Positions 18,172-27,714 are shown, numbered from the stretch's first letter. The stretch: 64,000 bases of DNA from Pedobacter sp. L105 (GCF_009765875.1 NZ_LMUP01000007.1:62001-126000); one strand, 5' to 3'. The notes: generated by a model not told the origin, from the sequence alone. Translations and numbers: made by a program.

Positions 18172-19569
18172 TTATCTTTTAATAGTTTGAATAAATAAAT
18201 CGAGATTACCTGTTGATGCAGCCTTATCCAGGTTACCCAAATACCAGTCGTTTAGCGTTTCCACATAATTCAGCTGTGCTGAATACAATAAAAATGAAGC
18301 ATTGGTCAGGTCGATCAGGTTGATCACACCAGCTTTATATTGCGCCACTTTCTGGTTGTAGACATCAGTTGCCGCCTGCAGCTGTACCGGCAGTTCAGCG
18401 AGGTTTTTCTCTGCTGTGGCAATCACTTCTCCTGCCTGTATATTGGCATTATTGAGCGTCTGCTTTTGCTGTTCCAGCTCATAACCTGCAGCCTTTGTCT
18501 GATAGTGGCTAACGGCCGCTTTATTTTTACGGTGGATAACATTAAACAAATCGTAAGTGATGGCAACACCTCCGGCATAAGTGAAGCGCTGGTAACCCAA
18601 TCCTGTACTGAGCGGCTGGTAACCATTATACTGGATGCTCGACCCACGCTCCCATCCTCCGCCTGCAAGGATAATTTTGGGGAGATAGCTTTTTCTTACC
18701 AGCTTTTCGGCAGATTGATACAACACCTCCTGCTGACTGTAATACTTCAGCAATGGATTGGAAACCGTATCGGTCATGCTTCCGAATAAATGGGTAGCCT
18801 GTACCTGGCTGTCTTTCCGCAGCGTGTCTAAATTAATCTCGGGGGCCCTGATTCCGGTTAGGAAACTAAGCTGCTGTTTCAACTGTTTAATTGCGCCTTC
18901 ATGCAGGTTATAACTTACCCGCACTTTAGACAATTCAGCTTTAGCCATTGATGAATCTACCCCGGGTTTAATACCGGTACTGGTTAAGGCGCTGATGATG
19001 GTCATTACAGATTGATAGCGGTTGATATTCTGCTGGTCGATATGCAGCTGATAAGTGTTTTTAATGACATTGAAATACAGCTTGGATAGTTGCAGTTTCA
19101 GCACATATAACTCTTTGTCAAAATCGGCCTGCTGCAAATTGGCATAAGCTACAGCATTACCAACTTTGGCACCACGCAGGCCAAAATTCACCAGGTCATA
19201 TTCTGCAAAAGCAGAAGCTATGTTACCGGTAGCAGGACTATTATCGTTACCCGCCCTGATACTGCCCGATGTAGCATGGACGATGCCGCCAATAGGAAGA
19301 TATGTTCCGTTCAGGTCATTCGCAGACCCTATGGAAAGTTCATCTCCTACAGTCAGCTTGGGTAAAAAGGAGTTTTTAGCATCGGTAATATTTGCCTTTG
19401 CACTATTGATCAGCGCTTGCTTTTGCAGCAGTACGGGCAAATGGTTCGTTGCAGAATCTACCAGGTCTTTTAAAGAATACTTGTTCTGAGCTTCAAGGGT
19501 ATTGAAGGACAATAGGAAAATACACGTCACAGTGAACCTCCCTATTGTTTTTAGCATATAGGATTTCAT
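18172..19569 (-). CDS. TolC family outer-membrane channel
   Basis: This is a 465-residue secreted protein (signal ending SFNTLEAQ) with the two-fold repeated TolC helical pattern: KYSLKDLVDSATNHLPVLL starts repeat one and YYSQQEVLYQSAEKLVRKSYLP repeat two. The second half contains GGVAITYDLF and the terminal helix AGVINLIDLTNASFLLYSAQLNYVETLNDWYLG, a standard TolC signature. It is the first gene of the tripartite RND operon. The 200 nt upstream contain a perfect 18-bp palindrome that may be the operon's operator or a hairpin. Confidence 0.92.
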   Translation of the reverse strand: MKSYMLKTIGRFTVTCIFLLSFNTLEAQNKYSLKDLVDSATNHLPVLLQKQALINSAKANITDAKNSFLPKLTVGDELSIGSANDLNGTYLPIGGIVHATSGSIRAGNDNSPATGNIASAFAEYDLVNFGLRGAKVGNAVAYANLQQADFDKELYVLKLQLSKLYFNVIKNTYQLHIDQQNINRYQSVMTIISALTSTGIKPGVDSSMAKAELSKVRVSYNLHEGAIKQLKQQLSFLTGIRAPEINLDTLRKDSQVQATHLFGSMTDTVSNPLLKYYSQQEVLYQSAEKLVRKSYLPKIILAGGGWERGSSIQYNGYQPLSTGLGYQRFTYAGGVAITYDLFNVIHRKNKAAVSHYQTKAAGYELEQQKQTLNNANIQAGEVIATAEKNLAELPVQLQAATDVYNQKVAQYKAGVINLIDLTNASFLLYSAQLNYVETLNDWYLGNLDKAASTGNLDLFIQTIKR

Positions 19570-19730
19570 AAATCTGTTAAAATAAACAGGAAAATAATTG
19601 ATTGGGAATGGACGAAAAGATCATCCTGACACGACAGTTTTAGTAAAACAGGGGCATACCTATCCTATTCAACTGATGTGATCAGAAAAATGCTCATCCA
19701 ATGAGTTCCACGGAGAAACTCAAACAGGTC

Positions 19731-19748
19731 TTAGTTTTTAAAAACTAA
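19731..19748. repeat. Perfect 18-bp palindrome upstream of the efflux operon
   Basis: TTAGTTTTTAAAAACTAA is a perfect dyad, about 160 nt upstream of the TolC start and just past the end of the 126-residue ORF. It could be a regulator site or part of a terminator for that ORF. Confidence 0.45.
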
Positions 19749-19769
19749 AACACACCAATAAATATAGGC

Positions 19770-20150
19770 TCAGATTTGGAGTCGGGAGATCAGTTGAAAG
19801 TACTGATTAGACGGACAGACCTGGAAAACAGTATTGCGTTTCCAGTTTACATTTACACGAATAAATAACAAAGAAAACAACCACGATGCCTGACGTCTTA
19901 ACAAAACAAGTAAAACGGAAGGAAGAACGAATTGGTTATCCACTAACTGGATAATTTCCGCATCATCATTGTCTGCGTGGGTTTCTTTTTTCTTCACTGC
20001 TCTTTGGAATAAGCTGAAGGTACGTTTAGGACCTGTAACCAGTGCCCCGCCTTTTGATACTTCGTAAGCAAAAAAAGGACGCATCAGGAATATTAAAACC
20101 AAAAATGAATAGAAGATGACTCTGTTTGAAAACCTCTGATTAGTATCCAT
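19770..20150 (-). CDS. Small membrane protein of unknown function
   Basis: A 126-residue ORF that I cannot assign. It has an N-terminal hydrophobic segment (VIFYSFLVLIFLMRPFFAYE), a charged middle (RAVKKKETHADNDDAEIIQL) and a second hydrophobic segment (PSVLLVLLRRQASWLFSLLF), suggesting a two-pass or signal-plus-anchor protein. It lies upstream of the RND efflux operon on the same strand, 200 nt away, so a link to the pump is possible. A palindrome TGTTAAT-N5-ATTAACA directly precedes its start. Coding status is likely but not certain. Confidence 0.5.
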   Translation of the reverse strand: MDTNQRFSNRVIFYSFLVLIFLMRPFFAYEVSKGGALVTGPKRTFSLFQRAVKKKETHADNDDAEIIQLVDNQFVLPSVLLVLLRRQASWLFSLLFIRVNVNWKRNTVFQVCPSNQYFQLISRLQI

Positions 20151-20160
20151 TTGAAAGACA

Positions 20161-20179
20161 TGTTAATATTAAATTAACA
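20161..20179. repeat. Operator-like palindrome TGTTAAT-N5-ATTAACA
   Basis: Perfect 7-bp arms around a 5-nt spacer lie 10 nt upstream of the small membrane-protein gene, in a position suited to a repressor site. Confidence 0.4.
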
Positions 20180-20390
20180 TTGACATAACAATACTACTAA
20201 ATCGTTTTTACTAAACACAATAAGAAATCAAAATACATATTTTTGTTACAAAAAATTGTATTTATTACTGATGGACATCATTCTATGGGAACGTTTAGGG
20301 CTTATAATCAGCTGCGTTAAGCCAAAATATATCATTTGATACAAGGCTGGAGTTGATTTTAGAAGGAATGGCGGATTTCTATAATAAAAA

Positions 20391-20422
20391 TAACTGAGGC
20401 AGCGCTCGTACTGCCTCAGTTA
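20391..20422 (-). terminator. Intrinsic terminator of the His-rich protein gene
   Basis: A perfect 12-bp stem (TAACTGAGGCAG / CTGCCTCAGTTA) with an 8-nt loop lies 5 nt past the stop of the 69-residue gene. On the minus strand it is followed by TTTTTATTAT. Confidence 0.9.
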
Positions 20423-20426
20423 CTAA

Positions 20427-20636
20427 TTACTTCTTAGCAGTGCTATGTTTCTCTGCATGCTTTTTAGATGCCTCATTGGCATGCTCTTTAGCTTTAGATC
20501 CATGACCTTGTGCAGCATGTGCATGTGTGGCCGCTTTTTCATCATTACCTTCTGAATGACTTTTGTGCGCTTCTGTGTGATGCTTTGCAGCTTCTGTGTG
20601 GTGCTTTGCAGCTTCCTCGTGATGTGAATGTTTCAT
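20427..20636 (-). CDS. Small His/Ala/Lys-rich repeat protein
   Basis: This is a 69-residue, low-complexity, cytosolic-looking peptide: MKHSHHEEAAKHHTEAAKHH followed by TEAHKSHSEGND and further His/Ala/Lys repeats, ending KHSTAKK. It contains imperfect copies of the unit AAKHHTE and about 16 His, so it could bind metal ions or act as a stress protein. Similar short His-rich proteins are, to my knowledge, common in Sphingobacteriaceae but functionally undescribed. It has its own strong terminator, supporting a monocistronic, well expressed gene. Confidence 0.75.
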   Translation of the reverse strand: MKHSHHEEAAKHHTEAAKHHTEAHKSHSEGNDEKAATHAHAAQGHGSKAKEHANEASKKHAEKHSTAKK

Positions 20637-20975
20637 GATATTTGGTTTTTTATAGATATGTCACAGCAACAGCACGTTTTATAAATTGTTTATTAAAAGA
20701 TTATTTTTCTGAAATTTTTATCAAAATATTAAGATAAGGTAGTAAATTACCATCATCGATCAATGCGAGGTGATTGATTGAACTGGTCGCCTGTAGCGCA
20801 AATTTCAACTCCCAAAACTTTTTCGATATTCGAACCGATAGCTATTCCAACAATGCTACACCATAACCTGCTTTCTGGTTTTCACCCTGTTCACCTTTAA
20901 CAATCCATTCCTAAACCAATTTTTGATTCTGATAATTGTAATTATCAGAATCCAATGAAAGCCAATAGTATTAAG
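20637..20975. other. Intergenic region, possible short coding remnant
   Basis: This 339-nt region holds no complete gene. On the minus strand, 20842-20910 is open and protein-like (EWIVKGEQGENQKAGYG), closed by stops on both sides, perhaps a remnant. The hairpin at 20925-20952 lies beside the acyltransferase stop. Confidence 0.4.
20925..20952. repeat. 12-bp-arm hairpin after the acyltransferase gene
   Basis: GATTCTGATAAT and ATTATCAGAATC are perfect inverted arms around a 4-nt loop, 24 nt past the acyltransferase stop. There is no U-run on the minus strand, so it may be an RNA-stabilising hairpin or weak terminator. Confidence 0.55.
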
Positions 20976-22130
20976 TTAAACCGATAGTGGTAAAGAGACA
21001 GGGTTATCAATTTTTTTATTTAACTGTTTTCCATATTGAATCCCTTTTAATTCTATAAATGAATAGGTAAGACCTGAAATGAACAGCACAATTGCGATTA
21101 TTAATATTACTATAAAATTATCAATCAAAGAATTTCCACTGGCAATATATCTTTCCATAGTCTGGATATTATTTCCAAAAGTTGGAGTGAAGTTATTCCC
21201 CGATATTTTACCAGCAATCATTGCAAAACTTAGAATTACATTTAGAATTGCGTAGTGTGTAAGATAAATCGAATAGGATAGTTTCCCCACATGGTTCATT
21301 ATTTTGGTTTTAAGGAAAGCAGAAATAATTCCTCTATCAAAAGAGAAAGAAATGACCACAAGACAAAAAGAAAGGGTAATAACCACATCTTTATAGGCAA
21401 AATCAAATGGAAAAATTGCCCCTGCGATACCTATTGAAACAACCTCCAATAGGTAAAATATCTTAGTTGTTAATTTTAGCTTTCCTATCTCCAGATAAAC
21501 AAGATAACATAGACAACCAATAAAAAAGCAGGAAAGCCCTCTGAATATACTATTATTTAGGTATGGATAATGATTTTCTAACGCCACAAATGAGAGAATA
21601 GATAGAAATATAAATAAATACTTTTTTATTCCAGGAATGAACAATAATATAGAGCCAAAAATAAGATAAGTATAATATTCAATGCTTATACTCCAGGTAG
21701 GCGTATTAAATGAACGAGTTCCTGTCCCTGGCTTCCCCAACCACTCTTCTATTAGAAATAAATTTGGAAGTATTGCTGATGGAGTATTATTCCCCGAAAA
21801 TGCAGGAGTACTAAAATTATATCCTTTTAGGCCGGCGATATATTTCAATATTTCTAAAAAAATAAAAAAGATTAGCATAACAATATGAAGCGGAAAAATT
21901 CTGAAGGTTCTGCTAATTAAGAAGCGTTTAAATCTTAGAAAATCTAAGCTCTTTTGTCCATAGGCATGATACATAACGAATCCACTTAAGACAAAGAAAA
22001 ATTCAACAGCACGGTATCCATTTCTAAAAAAGCTAAACTCACTTAGCGCCCCAAGAACATGAGTGTGATAAATTACAACTAATATGGCCCCTACACCACG
22101 CAGCCCATCCAGAGCACAGAATCTTTTCAT
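20976..22130 (-). CDS. Acyltransferase 3 family membrane protein (OafA/YrhL-like)
   Basis: This 384-residue polytopic inner-membrane protein has about ten hydrophobic helices. The N-terminus MKRFCALDGLRGVGAILVVI then YHTHV gives the family's catalytic His22 after the conserved LDGLRG. FFFVLSGFVMY at about residue 45 is the second family signature, and the acidic and Trp features of SIEYYTYL follow. These enzymes move acetyl or other acyl groups from the cytosol to sugars or lipids outside. No glycan-synthesis cluster is adjacent, so the acceptor is unknown. Confidence 0.88.
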   Translation of the reverse strand: MKRFCALDGLRGVGAILVVIYHTHVLGALSEFSFFRNGYRAVEFFFVLSGFVMYHAYGQKSLDFLRFKRFLISRTFRIFPLHIVMLIFFIFLEILKYIAGLKGYNFSTPAFSGNNTPSAILPNLFLIEEWLGKPGTGTRSFNTPTWSISIEYYTYLIFGSILLFIPGIKKYLFIFLSILSFVALENHYPYLNNSIFRGLSCFFIGCLCYLVYLEIGKLKLTTKIFYLLEVVSIGIAGAIFPFDFAYKDVVITLSFCLVVISFSFDRGIISAFLKTKIMNHVGKLSYSIYLTHYAILNVILSFAMIAGKISGNNFTPTFGNNIQTMERYIASGNSLIDNFIVILIIAIVLFISGLTYSFIELKGIQYGKQLNKKIDNPVSLPLSV

Positions 22131-22778
22131 TTTATATAAATTTCGTGATAAAAGTATTTATTCTGATCCGTTTTTACGTAAGAAATCCACATCAAAAAAA
22201 ATTATATAATTTTAATTACCAACTACTTACAACACTAAAACGATATATTACAGATCATAAATCGTTTAGTCTAAAAAATTCAACTCCTAAATATTATGGA
22301 AATTTTGCCGATAAAATAAAGACGGAATTACGCCTCTTTTTAATAACTGTAGCAAGTTGCTCCGTTCTGATGTGGGCTTGCTTTAAAAAACAGAACTTAT
22401 GGATTTTCAATTTGAGTATCTTTCAAATAAATCTTAAAAACTACTACAATCTTAAACATGGGTAAATAGACCTGTTAGATATAACATTTCCCGGGGTTGT
22501 GCCTGGGATGTGGTTGGGTTGTAGTCGGAGTGACAGCAATCTCTTTCCGGTCTCCCTCCAGTATGACTCCAATGTTTTTCAGGAATACATTAGAGTCATA
22601 TTGGAGGGAGATGAGTAGCACTATGCTCGCACCCCGGGCACAAACTAACGACAACCCTGGCTTATCCTAGCTTTAACACAATACAATTGCAATCAGATCA
22701 AACTATTCCAACAAGCTGTTGTTAGAGTGAATTAATTATTAAAACAAACAATAGTTTCATCCCCGTAAAAATATTGCA
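22131..22778. other. 648-nt intergenic region with an imperfect palindrome
   Basis: This lies between the acyltransferase start and the GH130 start. The left 330 nt are AT-rich and hold only an ORF at 22145-22465 that I do not accept. The right part has the long palindrome at 22552-22610 inside a less AT-rich stretch, then the promoter area of the GH130 gene. Confidence 0.55.
22552..22610. repeat. Long imperfect palindrome, 24-bp arms
   Basis: Arms 22552-22575 (starting CTCCCTCCAGTATGAC) and 22587-22610 (ending CATATTGGAGGGAG) pair at 22 of 24 positions around an 11-nt loop. Flanking GC-rich blocks (CCCGGGG on one side, CCCCGGG on the other) partly extend the dyad. It has no U-tract, so it resembles a non-terminator palindromic repeat such as a REP or MITE-like element. 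Confidence 0.75.
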
Positions 22779-23831
22779 ATGAAAGACCTGGCACAACGTT
22801 TTCCTGAAAATCCTTTATTATTACCAAAAGATCTTACTGTTAGCAGTAGCGAGATGCAAATTATTAGTTTGCTTAATCCGGGGGCCTTTAGTTATGATGA
22901 TAAAATCTGGCTGCTGGTCAGGGTAGCTGAAAGCCTCAGTCAGAAAGAAGGGTTCATTTATGTTCCGGTATTAGATGCATCTGGAAAAACGGAGCTTGTT
23001 GAGGTGGCACTAAATGACCCCGATCTGATTGCTACAGACCCAAGGATAGTAAATTATAAAGGACTCGATTACCTGACCACCATTTCCCATCTCCGTTTAT
23101 TATGCAGTACTGATGGCGTGCATTTTGAAGAGCCTGAAGGATATGCTCCCTTATTTGGAAACGGGCCATTGGAAAGATTTGGGATTGAAGATTGCCGGGT
23201 TGCGAAGATAGAAAACACCTATTATCTTTCTTATACTGCGGTTTCTGAAAGTGGCGTTGCCGTGGGCCTCAGAACCACTACAGATTGGAAAAATTTTGAA
23301 TCAAAGGGCTTGATACTGCCTCCGCATAACAAAGACTGTGCAATATTTGAAGAAAAGATCAATGGTAAATTCTATGCCTTACACCGCCCAAGCAGTGTAG
23401 ACCTTGGCGGTAATTTTATATGGCTTGCTGAATCGCCAGATGGTTTGCACTGGGGAAACCACAAATGCATTGTTAAAACCCGTGATGATTTATGGGACAG
23501 CGCAAGAGTTGGCGCAGGAGCAGCTCCTATAAAAACGGCAGAGGGCTGGCTGGAGGTGTATCATGGGGCAAATAAAAAGAACCAATATTGTCTGGGCGCA
23601 TTTTTAATGGATCTGGAAGATCCGTCAAAAGTAATTGCAAGAACAAAAGAACCAATTATGCTTCCTTTGGAAACCTACGAGTTAAGCGGCTTTTTTGGTT
23701 ATGTAGTTTTTACCAACGGCCATATCATCGATGGGGATACATTAACAGTTTATTATGGAGCAGCTGATGAATTTGTATGCGGCGCACATTTTTCCATTCA
23801 GCAAATTCTTTCTGCTTTAATTAAGATTTAA
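22779..23831 (+). CDS. Glycoside hydrolase family 130 (mannoside phosphorylase-like)
   Basis: This is a 350-residue cytosolic five-bladed beta-propeller. The general-acid Asp is in GIEDCRVAKIENTYYLSYTA. HNKDCAIFEEKINGKFYALH and the RPSS that follows give the phosphate or substrate loop, and GAGAAPIKTAEGWLEVYHGA and VYYGAADEFVCGA are the later propeller signatures. GH130 enzymes mostly phosphorolyse beta-mannosides to mannose-1-phosphate; a subset are hydrolases. The substrate cannot be assigned. It is monocistronic, with no mannan-specific neighbours in view. Confidence 0.85.
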   Translation: MKDLAQRFPENPLLLPKDLTVSSSEMQIISLLNPGAFSYDDKIWLLVRVAESLSQKEGFIYVPVLDASGKTELVEVALNDPDLIATDPRIVNYKGLDYLTTISHLRLLCSTDGVHFEEPEGYAPLFGNGPLERFGIEDCRVAKIENTYYLSYTAVSESGVAVGLRTTTDWKNFESKGLILPPHNKDCAIFEEKINGKFYALHRPSSVDLGGNFIWLAESPDGLHWGNHKCIVKTRDDLWDSARVGAGAAPIKTAEGWLEVYHGANKKNQYCLGAFLMDLEDPSKVIARTKEPIMLPLETYELSGFFGYVVFTNGHIIDGDTLTVYYGAADEFVCGAHFSIQQILSALIKI

Positions 23832-23883
23832 AGCAAAACAAACTTAAGAAGCTGTTATTTCAGGCCAAAGGGTTGCATCATGG

Positions 23884-24663
23884 TTAAAGCATAAACATCT
23901 TTAATATCGCGTTACTACCATCTCCCCAATAATCCTTTAACGCGGCTAATAATGTTGCAGTTAACCCTTTATTGTCTGTCACTTTTCCTTTAGCAGGTGT
24001 TACCATAACTTTACTATCCACAGTTTTATCTGTGACAGTTTTCGCAAACCAGGTTACATTCTCATGGGGCAGAGCCACACCTAAAATCATTCCAGGCAAC
24101 CCGTTAAAAGATTCGGGGCCTCCTGAAACGGGGATCTGCTCGGTATAAAAGGCAACCACATAAATAGAATCCAGCACAATTGCATTTGCCCTTCTGCAGG
24201 AATAACCTGCAATTTCCCTGGTTTCTGTAGTAATCTTCCACCTTATTTTTCTGGTATTATCCTTTACAAGGAAAGTCTCTTCAAAAGCATTTTTCTGCGT
24301 TACCTGCTGGTGTGTGGTTAAATCAGAAAAGATGGTATTCAACTGGCTGAATTCTGGCGATGGGCCTAAGTAATTCACAGGAGGAGAGGCATCTTCTGTT
24401 GGTTTAAATAAAGTTTGGTTCTTGGAAAAATAAAGTGTGCTTTTTAGGGTCTTAAACTGGGACTGGGATTTTTTAAAGCCTTCCATAATTGGTCCTTTAA
24501 AGGCATTATCACTTTTCGCCATTTTTTTCTCCATTATCGCATAGGTATTGATGGTCCGTTCATAGGTTATAGTACCTTCTTTAACAAATCTTACGTTTTG
24601 TGCGGATAGCGTAGCACTCATACCGATAAAAAGCAGAACCACTGTAATTATTTTTCTGTTCAT
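23884..24663 (-). CDS. GLPGLI family protein
   Basis: About 259 residues from the ATG at 24663, chosen because MNRKIITVVLLFIGMSATLSAQ is then the signal peptide; the longer frame from 24690 overlaps the upstream gene. The family block is present: FYTEQIPVSGGPESF then NGLPGMILGVALP, with GYSCRRANA before it. It follows the outer-membrane barrel gene by 4 nt and is clearly cotranscribed. It is the second GLPGLI/barrel pair in this window, with gene order reversed relative to the pair at 2.5-6.0 kb. The molecular function is unknown for the family. Confidence 0.87.
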   Translation of the reverse strand: MNRKIITVVLLFIGMSATLSAQNVRFVKEGTITYERTINTYAIMEKKMAKSDNAFKGPIMEGFKKSQSQFKTLKSTLYFSKNQTLFKPTEDASPPVNYLGPSPEFSQLNTIFSDLTTHQQVTQKNAFEETFLVKDNTRKIRWKITTETREIAGYSCRRANAIVLDSIYVVAFYTEQIPVSGGPESFNGLPGMILGVALPHENVTWFAKTVTDKTVDSKVMVTPAKGKVTDNKGLTATLLAALKDYWGDGSNAILKMFML

Positions 24664-24667
24664 TGTT

Positions 24668-27454
24668 TTATTTTTTTGAAGTTGATCCACCCATCTTGCT
24701 GAAATCCCAGGAGATAGAGCCCATAAAATATCTTCTTATCGTAGTATAATCGTTTTGCGTAATCATATTTCCGCTTGCCGACCGGCTAAAACCTTTGTTC
24801 TGATTGAGCAGGTCATTACCTGAAAAGGACAACTTCAAACCTTGTGATTTCAGGAATTTCTTGCTAACCACTGCATTTAAAATCACCCTCGAAAAGTTGG
24901 TATCAAATGATTCTGTTTTAGCCCTATATTCATAACGGAGATCTGATCCTATTTCAAATTTTCCCGGCAGGTAAATCGTAAAACTGGCATTGCCCCGCCA
25001 TCCCCAGCCGTTATCATTGAGCTGCTGCTGGATAGAAGATTCATTAGTGGTATAGGTAGGGCCAAAACTTCCATAAATATCATATTTGTTGTCCTTAGAT
25101 TTGTAGAAACTAAAATTACCCCCGTAGGTAGCTCCCGTTACTTTATTCAAAGCACCATTAATATAGCTGTATGATGTATTTCCGTTTGCATTTAAAGATA
25201 ATCCGGTACCGATATCCAGTGCCTTAATTTTTTGGTTGATCGTGAAGTAACTGGAGACTGAGCTGGATTTTTTTTGCGGAAGGTTGGTATAACTGATCAC
25301 ACTTTTACCAGCTGAGTCTGTTACCGTATTGCTTACGATAGGATTATTGGTCACGCTATAATTCAAATAGCCATAAATACTTCTTCCGGTGATCACTTTA
25401 TTAGAGTTAAACCTTATATTGATATTCTGCTGGAAGGATTGTTTTAAATCCGGATTCCCAAGAATGATATTTAGAGGGTCATTATTCACCCGCACAGGCT
25501 GAATTTGATCAAGGGTTGGCTGAACGCCGGTACCGGAATAGTATACATAAATCTCCGTTTGCGGAGCAAACTTATAATTATAATTCAATTGCGGTTTCCA
25601 ACTCAGGAAGTTCCGTTTTAGGGTACTGTTGTCAATCAGGTTGGTCTGATCGAAACTGATATCGGAAATCCTGCTTCCAAAATTCAGTGTATGCTTATTA
25701 CTTTTGAAGTTTAATATCAACCCACCCTGGTTAAAAACCTGATTGAGCTTAAAATTATTACTATAAATGCTATCCAGTAATGTATAACTGCCGTTTGCAG
25801 CAGGATTAAACGATTGCCTGTTTGCGCTACTGTTGTTGATGCCCAAACCGTAATTCACCACCAATGCTAAATTTTTTGTCAGTGGTTCAGTATAAGCTAT
25901 ATTGGAGGTGAATACAGAACTTTTAAGCAAACTGGTTTTATATTGATTGACCACTGAACTGCTATCCCTAACCCCTGTAGTGTTGTAATATTCGTTATCT
26001 GATTTCAGATAACCTTTAGTATCCGTATTGGTTACAGCTTCCGTTAGGGTTACGGACAAGGTTCGCCGTGGTTTATTCAGCTTTTTGGTATAAAATAGTT
26101 TGGTATTGAACAGTTTATTATGCGCATCATTATCCAGATTTCTCTGGCTTTCATTGAGCAGCACATCATTACCACGTGTACTTTTTGTATCTATATTACT
26201 TCGGGTCTGACTGTTTTTTATCGTTCCATCCACAGAAATCTTCAGGGTAGAAGTAGTATCCAGTTTGATCTGATAACTTCCATCCAGCTTTTGCCTGAAC
26301 ATAAAATTGTTAAAATCATTTCCAGATACCGTATTAAAAGCACCTGTGGGCAAATTAGTCTGTGTAATGGTATTATTGGTTCCTGTCACTCCTAATGAGC
26401 CTACTTTGTAATTGGCATTAATAGATTCCTTATCCTCGTTCCATTTGGTTTCGTAGTGGGTTCCACCGGTTCTGGCTACGGGGATTCCCTGATCATTGTA
26501 TTGCCCGTTATAAGATTCCAGATCGTCATTTGACGCATTGATATAAAAACCTCCATCAAAGGCCTCAACCTGAGAGACACCATATTTACTGTTATCCGAC
26601 CAGCCCAACCCTATTTTCCCGGTATTTGCCAGAGTTCCGTAAGCAGAAAATTTCTGTTTACCTTTAAAATAATTGAACATCCCCTGCTCTTCGTAATATT
26701 TATCTGTAGCACCACTTGCTTCTATTTTTCCAAAATAACCGTTCTTCTTGTCTTCTTTCAGCTTAAGATTGATAGTTTTATCCGTTTTACCGTCATCAAC
26801 ACCCGTAAAGGCTGCCTGATCACTTTTTTTATCATACAGCTGCACCTTGTCTATCATGTCTCCCCGCAGATTCTTTGTCACCAGCGTGGGGTCATCGCCA
26901 AAAAACTCTTCTCCGTCTACCAGCACTTTAGTTACCGTTTGTCCCTGTGCGGTGATCTTTCCATGTTTATCTACCTGAATACCGGGCAATTGTTTTAGCA
27001 GGTCTTCTACCTTTGAATTGGGCTGGATCACAAAAGCCGATGCATTAAATTCTGTGGTATCCCCTTTAATTTTTATAGCGGCGGCTTTTCCCTTAATGAT
27101 CACATTGTTTAGCAGGGTAGCTTTAAGAATCATCCTGATTTTACCAAAATCAATACTTTTTTTGGTGCTGTCCACGCTGAACTGCTCTACATAATCAGCA
27201 TAACCGGGATAAGTAACCAATAAGAACAATTTCCCTTTGGGGAGATCGGTGATCGAAAAAGTTCCATTTTCATCCACCTGGGTAAAATCGACCAGAACAG
27301 AGTCTTTACTCTGCAGCACGCTCACAGAAGCATTAATTAACTGATGATTTGTAGTTGTATCGGCCACAGATCCTTTAACAGAATTAACGTTTTGTGCAGC
27401 AGCAGTCATACTGAGGAGAATGAGAAAAAAAATACTGAGGAAAGGCAGTTTCAT
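24668..27454 (-). CDS. Outer-membrane beta-barrel protein (TonB-receptor-like)
   Basis: This 928-residue protein has signal peptide MKLPFLSIFFLILLSMTAAA, a carboxypeptidase-regulatory-like domain (about 22-115, NSVKGSVADTTTNHQLINAS), and a plug-like segment (VEDLLKQLPGIQVDKHGKI, KVLVDGEEFFGDDP). A long Asn/Ser/Tyr-rich barrel ends near RRYFMGSISWDFSKMGG. There is no SusD partner; instead a GLPGLI protein follows at 4 nt. Its role is probably outer-membrane transport or secretion of an unknown ligand. A 260-nt divergent spacer separates it from another barrel gene at 27.7 kb. Confidence 0.85.
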   Translation of the reverse strand: MKLPFLSIFFLILLSMTAAAQNVNSVKGSVADTTTNHQLINASVSVLQSKDSVLVDFTQVDENGTFSITDLPKGKLFLLVTYPGYADYVEQFSVDSTKKSIDFGKIRMILKATLLNNVIIKGKAAAIKIKGDTTEFNASAFVIQPNSKVEDLLKQLPGIQVDKHGKITAQGQTVTKVLVDGEEFFGDDPTLVTKNLRGDMIDKVQLYDKKSDQAAFTGVDDGKTDKTINLKLKEDKKNGYFGKIEASGATDKYYEEQGMFNYFKGKQKFSAYGTLANTGKIGLGWSDNSKYGVSQVEAFDGGFYINASNDDLESYNGQYNDQGIPVARTGGTHYETKWNEDKESINANYKVGSLGVTGTNNTITQTNLPTGAFNTVSGNDFNNFMFRQKLDGSYQIKLDTTSTLKISVDGTIKNSQTRSNIDTKSTRGNDVLLNESQRNLDNDAHNKLFNTKLFYTKKLNKPRRTLSVTLTEAVTNTDTKGYLKSDNEYYNTTGVRDSSSVVNQYKTSLLKSSVFTSNIAYTEPLTKNLALVVNYGLGINNSSANRQSFNPAANGSYTLLDSIYSNNFKLNQVFNQGGLILNFKSNKHTLNFGSRISDISFDQTNLIDNSTLKRNFLSWKPQLNYNYKFAPQTEIYVYYSGTGVQPTLDQIQPVRVNNDPLNIILGNPDLKQSFQQNINIRFNSNKVITGRSIYGYLNYSVTNNPIVSNTVTDSAGKSVISYTNLPQKKSSSVSSYFTINQKIKALDIGTGLSLNANGNTSYSYINGALNKVTGATYGGNFSFYKSKDNKYDIYGSFGPTYTTNESSIQQQLNDNGWGWRGNASFTIYLPGKFEIGSDLRYEYRAKTESFDTNFSRVILNAVVSKKFLKSQGLKLSFSGNDLLNQNKGFSRSASGNMITQNDYTTIRRYFMGSISWDFSKMGGSTSKK

Positions 27455-27714
27455 AGGGAGCTAATTACGACCCCAATGTATAACTAAAAAAATAGTAATA
27501 AAAACTATTTACTCTTAAAAAATGTTAAATTTTATAAATGATTTTTATTTCACTGTATAGCACACAACTAATTGATATAATTAACAAAATTCCACATACA
27601 TAAAGCGATATAAACTACATTACTATAACTAAACCCTTTTAAAACCAATCTATTTTTATTTCATTTGTAACTAATTGTTTCTTCTGGCATCTTATTTACA
27701 AAGACAACAAAAAG

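Noticed and set aside
18340..18789. 149-residue ORF antisense to the TolC gene
   Set aside because: It lies fully inside a clear TolC coding sequence on the other strand; Cys/Leu-rich shadow translation.
22145..22465. 106-residue plus-strand ORF divergent from the acyltransferase
   Set aside because: It starts 14 nt from the divergent gene with no room for a promoter, is AT-driven in composition, and shows no family motif.
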